Shown here in pieces: positions 13,846 through 20,077 of a stretch of DNA of 23,164 nt (the stretch's first letter is position 1; every line of letters begins with the position of its first letter). The translations under genes were made by a program, and so were the position numbers. Source of the DNA: JBPCOB01 sp051000715 (lineage in GTDB: Bacteria; Actinomycetota; Actinomycetes; JALYNC01); contig JBPCOB010000043.1 of the NCBI GenBank assembly GCA_051000715.1, forward strand, positions 1 to 23,164, written 5' to 3'. Below the pieces are notes generated by a model that made no database searches, was not told the origin of the DNA, and saw only the letters and a program-made list of their open reading frames with translations.

Positions 13846-14893
13846 CGTGTCGGCCGGCGGCGGCCGCGGCGAGGAAGTACGCCGGATCTTCGGACAGCCC
13901 GCGCCCCATCGTCGACAGCGGCACCGGTGCGGCTGCCAACGCCTCGGCAAGACCCGCCAGGGCCACCGTAACGACGCGGTGCGGTGGCGTCAGCTCGGCC
14001 AGCGACCGGCGTACGTCGTCCCCGACCCGGCCAGGTAGGTCGGGCGCGGCTAGGTCCGCCGGGGCCAGCGCCACCCGGCCGAACGCCGTCCGGCTGTGGT
14101 GGGACAGGCCCCGGTGCCGAGGCCGCGCATCCGCTTCGCTGATGCGCAGGCACCCGACCGGACGCCCGCCCAGCACATCGGTCGCGTTCACCGCTTCGCC
14201 GACCGCCACGCCCGAGTAGCCCCACCGGGTGCCGGTGCCGAGGTTGCCCGGTCCCTGCGACACCACCGCCACATCGGCCCTCAGCACCAGCCGGGCGGCC
14301 AACAGGCCGGTGTGCAGCGTCACCGCTTCCAGGTCGCCGCCGAAGGCCTGGCCGACCGTGACGGTTCCGACCAGCCGCCCGGCTGCCCGCAGTCCCGCCA
14401 CCGTGCGCGAGAAGCACAGCGGCAGGGCGCCGCCGTCGGTCATCACGTAGGCCGCGCGCACGGAGGGGGCGTCGAGCTCGAGGCCGCAGAGCACAGCCGG
14501 CAGGGCGGAGTGCAGATCGGCGATCACGACCGGCATGCCGCCCAGGTCGTCGGCGTCGGCCAGCACGCCGTGGTGCGGTGATCCCTGCTCGTCGGCCCCG
14601 AGTACCGTCACCTGGGCCGCGGTATAGCGCGCCTTGACCAGGTGCCCAGCGGGATCCGGGTCGGCCGGCAGCCGGTCCGGCAGCGCCACGACAATGGCAT
14701 ATCCACCGGTCCCAAGGCCCAGGGCGTACGCCGAGGTGTTGAGCAGCACCCGGTCGCCGGGTCGAGGCCGGCCGACCGTGGCCGGATACGCCAGCGCCGG
14801 GCACTCCTCGCCCTCGACCCGGACCGACAGCTCCATCGCCCCGGCCCACTCCCGGCGTACGGCGATGACCTCGCCGGACCGCCATCGAATCAT
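13826..14893 (-). CDS. DUF3866-family protein
   Basis: A 355-residue protein that resembles the DUF3866 family, which is widespread in Actinobacteria and some Firmicutes and has no known function. The conserved start (MIRWRSGEVIAVRREWAGAM) is followed by a small beta domain ending in RPRPGDRVLLNTSAYALGLGTGGYAIVVAL. The body has alternating strands and helices with GSPHHGVLAD, PVVIADLHSAL, YVMTDGGALPLCFSR, GQAFGGDLEAV and VVSQGPGNLGTGTRWGYSG motifs. Abundant Gly/Asp/His turns suggest a metal- or nucleotide-dependent enzyme, but this is inference. ATG 14893 matches the family N-terminus and comes four bases after the stop of the oxidoreductase gene, so the two are one minus-strand operon. The open frame continues upstream through that gene but is not coding there. 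Confidence 0.8.
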   Translation of the reverse strand: MIRWRSGEVIAVRREWAGAMELSVRVEGEECPALAYPATVGRPRPGDRVLLNTSAYALGLGTGGYAIVVALPDRLPADPDPAGHLVKARYTAAQVTVLGADEQGSPHHGVLADADDLGGMPVVIADLHSALPAVLCGLELDAPSVRAAYVMTDGGALPLCFSRTVAGLRAAGRLVGTVTVGQAFGGDLEAVTLHTGLLAARLVLRADVAVVSQGPGNLGTGTRWGYSGVAVGEAVNATDVLGGRPVGCLRISEADARPRHRGLSHHSRTAFGRVALAPADLAAPDLPGRVGDDVRRSLAELTPPHRVVTVALAGLAEALAAAPVPLSTMGRGLSEDPAYFLAAAAAGRHAAALLR

Positions 14894-14897
14894 GAAC

Positions 14898-16526
14898 CTA
14901 TCCCAGCTCGCGCTTACCGGAGCGAACGATCGTCGCTGCTCGAACGGCCGCTCCGGTGAGCATGCGCCGGCCCGGCGCACAGTGCCGCAGCGCCGCCCGG
15001 GCGGCGTTGGCGCCGGGGGCACCGTGCACGCCACCACCGGGATGGGCCGACGCCGAAGCGAGGTATAGGCCGGCGATCGGGGTCTGCGCCACCCCGAGTC
15101 CAGGCGTGGGGCGGAGGAAGAGCTGCTGGTGCACTGCCGCCGTACCGCCGCCCAGGGCACCGGCCCGCAGGTTGGCGTCGGCGCGTTCCAGATCGAGCGG
15201 GCTCTGCACGTGCCGGCCGACGATGCGGCCCCGGAAGCCCGGTGCGAACTCCTCGACCCGCGCCTCCAGCCGGTCGACGAACCGGTCGGTCTCGCGCTCG
15301 TCCCAGCGCCCGGTGAGGTCGCCGCCCGCGTCGCCACGGGGACGTTGCGGCACGTGGGTGTAGCCCCAGGCCGACTCGGTGCCGGCCGGCGAGCGGCTCG
15401 GATCGGTCGTCGTCATCTGGCCGAAGAGTACGAACGGCCGAGCCGGGATGAGCCCGACCGCCAGCTCGTGGGCGTACGCCGAGAGCTCGTCCAGCTCACC
15501 GCCGACGTGCACCGTGCCGGCCCGGCCGGCCGACTCGGCGGTCCACGGCACCGGCGCCGACAGCGCCCAGTCGACCTTCACCGTCGCGTTGTCCCACTGG
15601 AACCGGCGCAGGTCGGCCAGCAGCCGGGGCGGGAGGAGGTCCGCGCCCACCAGCGACAGGTACAGGCGCGGTGCGTCGACATCGGCCAGTACCGCACGGC
15701 GGACGGCGAAGGAGCGGCCGTCGGTCGTGCGCACCCCCACCGCGCGGTTGCCGCGCACCTCCACCCGCTCCACCGAGGCCCCGCACTCGACCCGGCCGCC
15801 GCGCTCGCGGAGCCGGTCCACCATGGCAGCGGTCAGCCGGCCGGCCCCACCCGCCGGGACCGGCCAGCCGACGGACTGGCCGAGCATCGCGAGCAGCCAG
15901 CCGTAGATCGCGCTGCCGGCCGACTCCGGTCCGAGGTCGGTGTGCAGCGCGTTGCCGGCCAGCAGGAGGCCGCCGCCACCGCCGGAGAACTCCTCCTCGG
16001 CGTACCGGCGCACCGGCAACAGGCCGAACCGGAGGAAGCGTGCCAGGTTCGCGGGGCGGATCGCGGCGGCCAGGGCCAGCCCGGCTCGAACCGGTGGGAA
16101 CGGTGTCAAGATCGCGTTCAGCAGCGGGCGCTCCAGCGGCGACCAGCCGGCGTACATCTCCTCCCAGGCGTGGCCGTCACCGGTGCCCCAGCTCTCGACC
16201 GAGGCCGCCGTCTCGGCGAGATCGCGGGAGATTATCGCGCACCGGCCGTCCACGGTCGGATGGGCGAGCACCAGCGGGGCGTGCAGCCAGCGCAGGCCGT
16301 AGCGCTCCAGCCCGAGAGCGCGGATCACCGGCGAGGCGTACGCCAGCGGGTAGAAGGCGCTGAAAAGGTCCGAGACGTACCCCGGGACGGTGACCGCCGC
16401 GCTGCGGACCGCACCGCCGGGCTCGGCCTGCGCTTCCAGCACCAGCACGTCCCAGCCGGCGTCGGCCAGCAGGTTGGCGGCGACCAGCCCGTTGGGGCCT
16501 GCGCCGATGACCACCGCGTCGGTCAT
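14898..16526 (-). CDS. FAD-dependent oxidoreductase of the phytoene desaturase-like family
   Basis: A 542-residue flavoprotein. The N-terminal dinucleotide-binding motif is GAGPNG at 8-13, with the acidic residue Glu31 ending the second strand and the GGAVRS motif at 37-42, typical of the phytoene dehydrogenase/amine oxidase superfamily. A middle QSVGWPVPAGGAGRLTAAMV block and the C-terminal GLYLASASAHPGGGVHGAPG block, which closes the FAD site, are also characteristic. No other carotenoid gene is nearby, so the substrate is unknown; homologues are usually annotated only as NAD(P)/FAD-dependent oxidoreductases. ATG 16526 was chosen because it starts exactly at the FAD motif and has GGGAGGT just upstream. 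The frame is open for 54 more codons. It is divergent from pafB with 121 bases between the starts. Confidence 0.85.
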   Translation of the reverse strand: MTDAVVIGAGPNGLVAANLLADAGWDVLVLEAQAEPGGAVRSAAVTVPGYVSDLFSAFYPLAYASPVIRALGLERYGLRWLHAPLVLAHPTVDGRCAIISRDLAETAASVESWGTGDGHAWEEMYAGWSPLERPLLNAILTPFPPVRAGLALAAAIRPANLARFLRFGLLPVRRYAEEEFSGGGGGLLLAGNALHTDLGPESAGSAIYGWLLAMLGQSVGWPVPAGGAGRLTAAMVDRLRERGGRVECGASVERVEVRGNRAVGVRTTDGRSFAVRRAVLADVDAPRLYLSLVGADLLPPRLLADLRRFQWDNATVKVDWALSAPVPWTAESAGRAGTVHVGGELDELSAYAHELAVGLIPARPFVLFGQMTTTDPSRSPAGTESAWGYTHVPQRPRGDAGGDLTGRWDERETDRFVDRLEARVEEFAPGFRGRIVGRHVQSPLDLERADANLRAGALGGGTAAVHQQLFLRPTPGLGVAQTPIAGLYLASASAHPGGGVHGAPGANAARAALRHCAPGRRMLTGAAVRAATIVRSGKRELG

Positions 16527-16610
16527 CTGACCTCCCTGGTCGAGAGCCGGGCGGCGGCACGCGGCGGGCCTCACCACGTGCTCCCAGCCAATCACGACCG
16601 GCCGGTGCGT

Positions 16611-16616
16611 TAGCGT
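16611..16616 (+). promoter_or_regulatory. Predicted -10 box for pafB-pafC (leadered transcript)
   Basis: TAGCGT lies 31 bases before the pafB GTG, giving a leader of about 25 bases that holds the Shine-Dalgarno run GGAGGTG (16634-16640). It lies in the 121-base divergent gap shared with the oxidoreductase gene. Confidence 0.4.
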
Positions 16617-16647
16617 TTGCGCGGCCGGAGCGTGGAGGTGACGACCG

Positions 16648-17619
16648 GTGTCGGCACGCAAGACAGAACGCCTGCTCAACCTCGTCATCTGCCTGTTGGC
16701 GACGCGGCGCTACCTCACCGTGCACCAGATCCGCGATGCCGTGCCCGGCTACGCCGAGGACGCCGCGGGTGGGGACGACTCGGCGTTTCGGCGGATGTTC
16801 GAGCGGGACAAGGAGGACCTGCGCGAGCTCGGCATCCCGCTGGAGACCGGCACCGACAGCGTATGGGACGACGAGCCGGGCTACCGGATCGCCCGGCGAA
16901 ACTACGAGCTACCGGAGATCTCGCTGACAGCCGACGAGGCGGCCGCGGTCGGGCTGGCTGCCCGGCTGTGGCGCTCGGCCCGACTGGCCGACGCGGCCTC
17001 CGGCGCGTTGATCAAGCTGCGCGCCGCCGGGATGGAGACCGACGTCGCGCCCGTTGACCTCGAGCCACGCGTCTCGGTCTCCGAGCCGGCCTTCGAGCCG
17101 ATGCTGGACGCCGTCCGCTCGGCGCGGCGGGTCCGCTTCGACTACCGGGCCGCGGGCGCCAGCGCGCCGGCCCGCCGCCAGCTGGACCCGTGGGGGGTGG
17201 TGAGCTGGCGGGGCCGCTGGTACGTCGTGGGGCACGACCTCGACCGCACCGCGCCCCGGGTGTTCCGGCTCGGAAGGATCGTCGGCAGCGTGCGCGCCGG
17301 TTCTCCAGGCAGCGCCGCTACCCCGGCTCCGGCTGACCTGGACCTGCGGGCCGCCGTAGGGCGCTACGCCGAGGAGTCGCCTACCCGGCAGGCTCGGCTT
17401 CGGGTACGCCGCGGAGCAGGCGGCGAGCTGCGCCGCGGCGCGGTGGAGGTCCGGCCGCACGACGACGACTGGGACCAGGTGACGGTCGGCTTCGCCGACC
17501 CCGAACGCCTGGCCGACCGAGTGGCCGGGCTGGGCGCCGACGTCGTCGTGACCGAGCCCGCGGAGGCTCGGGACGCGGTGGTGCGTCGGCTGACCGGGAT
17601 CGCCACCGGAGCGGCATGA
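16648..17619 (+). CDS. pafB: WYL-domain transcriptional regulator PafB
   Basis: A 323-residue regulator that pairs with PafC. In mycobacteria the pair activates many DNA-damage genes independently of LexA; it is not needed for pupylation itself. The N-terminal part (about 4-80) is a winged-helix DNA-binding domain (TERLLNLVICLLATRRYLTV, QIRDAVPGY, FRRMFERDKEDLRELGIPLE). A helical linker containing LTADEAAAVGLAARLW comes next, then the WYL domain (about 145-215) with GRWYVVGHD at 189-197 and the conserved FRLGRI, and a C-terminal extension domain. GTG 16648 has GGAGGTG nearby. It overlaps pafC by four bases (ATGA), so the two proteins are translationally coupled, which fits their action as a heterodimer. 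Confidence 0.95.
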   Translation: MSARKTERLLNLVICLLATRRYLTVHQIRDAVPGYAEDAAGGDDSAFRRMFERDKEDLRELGIPLETGTDSVWDDEPGYRIARRNYELPEISLTADEAAAVGLAARLWRSARLADAASGALIKLRAAGMETDVAPVDLEPRVSVSEPAFEPMLDAVRSARRVRFDYRAAGASAPARRQLDPWGVVSWRGRWYVVGHDLDRTAPRVFRLGRIVGSVRAGSPGSAATPAPADLDLRAAVGRYAEESPTRQARLRVRRGAGGELRRGAVEVRPHDDDWDQVTVGFADPERLADRVAGLGADVVVTEPAEARDAVVRRLTGIATGAA

Positions 17620-18578
17620 GCGGCGCCACCGACCGGCTGCCTCGGCTGCTGGCCCTGGTGCCCTACCTGCTCTCCCACCCCGGCTCGCGGGTACCGGACG
17701 TGGCGGCGGTCTTCGGCGTACCGGAGCGTCAGCTGCGCGACGACCTACGGCTCGTCTGGATGTGCGGACTGCCGGGCCACACGCCGGGAGATCTGATCGA
17801 CGTGGAGTACGCCGGTGACCGGGTGACTGTGTCCAACGCCGACACGATCGCCCGGCCACTCCGGCTGACCGCCGACGAGGCGCTCGCTCTGGTCGTGGCG
17901 CTACGCACGCTGGCCGACCTGCCGCAGGCCACCCGCTCGGATGCGGTCGACCGGGCCAGAGCCAAGCTGGAGACCGCGGTCGGCGACGCCGCCGCCGGTG
18001 CCGACGCGGTGACCGTGGCCCTGGCGGCGGAGTCCGATGTCGTGACCACGGTGCGGGAGGCACTCGACCGCGGCCGCGCCTTGGAGCTGCGCTACTACGT
18101 CCCCGGCCGGGACGAAACCACCGAGCGCGTCGTCGACCCGATGCGGCTGGTGCTGGTGGAGGGACACTCCTACCTCGAGGCGTGGTGCCGGCGGGTCGAG
18201 GGCGTGCGGCTGTTCCGGCTGGACCGGGTGGAGGGCCTTTCGCTGCTCGACGAGCCGGCCGGGGTACCTGCCACCGCGCAGTCGCGAAACCTCGACGACG
18301 GCCTGTTCCAGCCCTCGGCGCACGACACCGTGGTCACCCTGGAGCTAGGCCCGGTCGCCCGATGGGTGGCCGACTATTACCCCAGCCGGTCGAGCGAGGA
18401 ACTGCCGGGCGGCGGACTTCGTGTCCAGCTCCGCACGCCGGATACCCGCTGGATGCGGCGGCTCGCCCTGCAGCTCGGCGCGGCTGGCCGAGTGGTGGAC
18501 CCACCGGAGCTGGCGGAAGCGGTACGGGCCGACGCCCGGGCGGCGCTGGCGGGGTACGCCGAACGCCAGCCGGAGTAA
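17616..18578 (+). CDS. pafC: WYL-domain transcriptional regulator PafC
   Basis: A 320-residue partner of PafB. It has the same layout: a winged-helix domain (about 5-75, LPRLLALVPYLLSHPGSRV, AAVFGVPERQLRDDLRLVWM), the LTADEALALVVALRTL linker (about 84-100), and a WYL domain (about 145-215). In the WYL motif the sequence is GHSYLEAWC (183-191) followed by RLFRLDRVEGL. So Ser-Tyr-Leu replaces Trp-Tyr-Val/Leu, as is common for PafC. The gene starts within the pafB stop (ATGA overlap). Its own stop codon TAA is the first half of the predicted -10 box of the next gene. In mycobacteria PafBC activity depends on single-stranded DNA sensed by the WYL domains. Confidence 0.95.
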   Translation: MSGATDRLPRLLALVPYLLSHPGSRVPDVAAVFGVPERQLRDDLRLVWMCGLPGHTPGDLIDVEYAGDRVTVSNADTIARPLRLTADEALALVVALRTLADLPQATRSDAVDRARAKLETAVGDAAAGADAVTVALAAESDVVTTVREALDRGRALELRYYVPGRDETTERVVDPMRLVLVEGHSYLEAWCRRVEGVRLFRLDRVEGLSLLDEPAGVPATAQSRNLDDGLFQPSAHDTVVTLELGPVARWVADYYPSRSSEELPGGGLRVQLRTPDTRWMRRLALQLGAAGRVVDPPELAEAVRADARAALAGYAERQPE

Positions 18579-18581
18579 GGT
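18576..18581 (+). promoter_or_regulatory. Predicted leaderless -10 box overlapping the pafC stop codon
   Basis: TAAGGT starts with the TAA stop of pafC and is followed by six bases and GTG 18588. No Shine-Dalgarno site precedes the GTG unless AAGG within this box serves as one. Confidence 0.5.
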
Positions 18582-18587
18582 CCGACG

Positions 18588-18800
18588 GTGGCCTGGATCA
18601 CCGTCGATGTCGCGCTCGCCCTACTCGGGTTGGCCGTTCTTGCCCTGCTGGGCTTCTGGCTGTGGCGCCGCGTACAAGTGCTCGGCTGCGAGGTCCGCGC
18701 CGCCTCCCAACGTCTGGGAGTGGCAGCTGCGGCACTGGACGGTGCGGCAGCGCAGCCGGGGTCTGGGCGTTCCGCGGCCGGAGCCGGTCGCCCGGCGTAG
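18588..18800 (+). CDS. Small single-helix membrane protein upstream of tatA
   Basis: A 70-residue protein with one N-terminal membrane helix (about 6-26, LALLGLAVLALLGFWLW), then a basic amphipathic stretch (RRVQVLGCEVRAASQRL) and a low-complexity Ala/Gly tail. Small proteins of this kind commonly precede tatA next to pafC in Actinobacteria but have no assigned function. The helix plus amphipathic segment loosely resembles TatA/TatB, yet the family FG(A/P)xKLP hinge is absent, so it is not called a Tat subunit. The GTG start lies nine bases after the pafC stop with a -10 box six bases upstream. Its stop codon TAG overlaps the next promoter. Confidence 0.65.
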   Translation: MAWITVDVALALLGLAVLALLGFWLWRRVQVLGCEVRAASQRLGVAAAALDGAAAQPGSGRSAAGAGRPA

Positions 18801-18803
18801 CAT
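18798..18803 (+). promoter_or_regulatory. Predicted -10 box for tatA overlapping the upstream stop codon
   Basis: TAGCAT begins with the TAG stop of the small membrane protein gene and lies 27 bases before ATG 18831. The predicted leader (about 21 bases) contains the Shine-Dalgarno run GGAAGGA (18816-18822). Confidence 0.4.
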
Positions 18804-18830
18804 GAGCCGGTCTACGGAAGGACCGATCTC

Positions 18831-19091
18831 ATGGGTGACCTGAGCCCCTGGCACCTGCTGATCGTCGCCGCAGTTTTCGTTCTGCTCTTCGGCGCGAAGA
18901 AGCTGCCAGACGCCGCCCGCTCGCTCGGCCAGTCCTTGCGGATCTTCAAGGCGGAGACCCGCGGCCTGCGCGAGGACTCCGAGGCGTCCCCGAAGAACGT
19001 GACCACCACGGTGACCCGGACGCTGCCGACCGCGCCCGCCGGCTCGGCGGAGGCCGCGCCGGTCGTTACCGAGCGCACTGACCCGCGCTGA
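18831..19091 (+). CDS. tatA: Sec-independent translocase subunit TatA
   Basis: An 86-residue subunit of the twin-arginine pathway, which exports folded proteins across the membrane. It has the single helix (about 6-20, PWHLLIVAAVFVLLF), the FGAKKLP hinge at 20-26 and the amphipathic helix (DAARSLGQSLRIFKAE). An acidic/Thr-rich soluble tail follows. The start ATG 18831 has GGAAGGA eight bases upstream. It is followed by tatC 21 bases later; no tatB is seen in this window. TatA next to PafBC is a common actinobacterial arrangement. Confidence 0.95.
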   Translation: MGDLSPWHLLIVAAVFVLLFGAKKLPDAARSLGQSLRIFKAETRGLREDSEASPKNVTTTVTRTLPTAPAGSAEAAPVVTERTDPR

Positions 19092-19112
19092 CCCCGGTAC
19101 ACGCCTCCGGTC

Positions 19113-20009
19113 GTGACCACACTGCGAGCCGTCCGGAGCCGGTTCGGCCGGCGGACGGGTGGTGGCGGCGACGGTCGGATGACACTGGTCGAGCACCTCT
19201 ACGAGCTCCGTAGCCGGCTCTTCAAGGCGCTGCTGGCCCTGCTGGCCGGGATGATCGTCGCGTTCGTCTTCTACCCGCACATCTTCGCGGTCCTCAAGGC
19301 GCCGTACTGCAGCCTGGACGCCGACCGCCGGACTCTCGGCGGGACCGGCTGCAACCTGTTCCAGTTCACCGTCTTCGAGGGATTCACGGTCCGGCTGCGG
19401 GTCGCCATCCTGGCCGGGTCGCTGTTGTCCGCACCGGTCTGGCTCTACCAGCTCTGGTCGTTCATCACGCCGGGGCTGCACCGCCATGAGCGCCGCTGGG
19501 CGGTGCGGTTCGTGGCCGCCTCGGTGCTGCTGTTCGCGGCCGGCGCGGCTGTCGCCTACTACTTCCTGCGGCACGGGCTGGCGTTCCTGCTGACGATCGC
19601 CGGTGCCGGCGTCGAGCCGGTGATCGGGATCAGCTCCTATCTCAGCTTCGTCAGCACGATGCTGGTGATCTTCGGCGTCTCCTTCGAGTTCCCGCTGCTG
19701 GTCGTGATGCTGAACCTGGCCGGCGTACTGAGCTACGAGCGGCTGCGCGGCTGGCGGCGGATGGAGATCTTCCTGGTGACGGTCTTCGCCGCCACGGCGA
19801 CACCGACGCAGGACCCGTTCTCGATGCTCGGTCTCGCCGTGCCCATGTGGCTGCTCTACGAGGTGGCCCTGGTGATCGCCCGCGCCCACGACAAGCGCGT
19901 GGCGCGACGGGCGGCGGAGTCGCCGTACGCCGGCCTGGGGGTGGACGAGCCGTCGCCGCTCGACGAGGCGCCCTCGGACCTGGAGAGCCCAGCCGGGCGG
20001 CCGCACTGA
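19113..20009 (+). CDS. tatC: Sec-independent translocase subunit TatC
   Basis: The 298-residue, six-helix core subunit of the Tat translocase that binds twin-arginine signal peptides. Conserved features: MTLVEHLYELRSRLFKALLA near residues 23-42, with the Glu of the signal-peptide site; SLLSAPVWLYQLWSFITPGL before the third helix; and the late TPTQDPFSMLGLAVPMWLLYE motif. Hydrophobic segments lie near 38-52, 94-118, 131-152, 176-204, 222-236 and 243-261. A hydrophilic tail with charged residues follows. GTG 19113 was chosen as the longest sensible start. ATG 19179, at the conserved MTLVEH, is a shorter alternative, and neither has a strong ribosome site. Confidence 0.95.
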   Translation: MTTLRAVRSRFGRRTGGGGDGRMTLVEHLYELRSRLFKALLALLAGMIVAFVFYPHIFAVLKAPYCSLDADRRTLGGTGCNLFQFTVFEGFTVRLRVAILAGSLLSAPVWLYQLWSFITPGLHRHERRWAVRFVAASVLLFAAGAAVAYYFLRHGLAFLLTIAGAGVEPVIGISSYLSFVSTMLVIFGVSFEFPLLVVMLNLAGVLSYERLRGWRRMEIFLVTVFAATATPTQDPFSMLGLAVPMWLLYEVALVIARAHDKRVARRAAESPYAGLGVDEPSPLDEAPSDLESPAGRPH

Positions 20010-20065
20010 CCGGCTGACCCGGTGTCGGCCGCGTCCGAGCGGCTCGATCCAGCGATTCCGCCACG

Positions 20066-20071
20066 TAACCT
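20066..20071 (+). promoter_or_regulatory. Predicted leaderless -10 box for helY
   Basis: TAACCT is followed by exactly six bases and ATG 20078 in the 68-base tatC-helY gap, with no Shine-Dalgarno site. It gives helY its own predicted leaderless start. Confidence 0.6.
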
Positions 20072-20077
20072 CTCCGT

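Noticed and set aside
15129..16613. A 494-codon plus-strand open frame opposite the FAD oxidoreductase
   Set aside because: It is low-complexity (Arg/Gln/Gly/Ala) antisense to a gene with intact FAD motifs.
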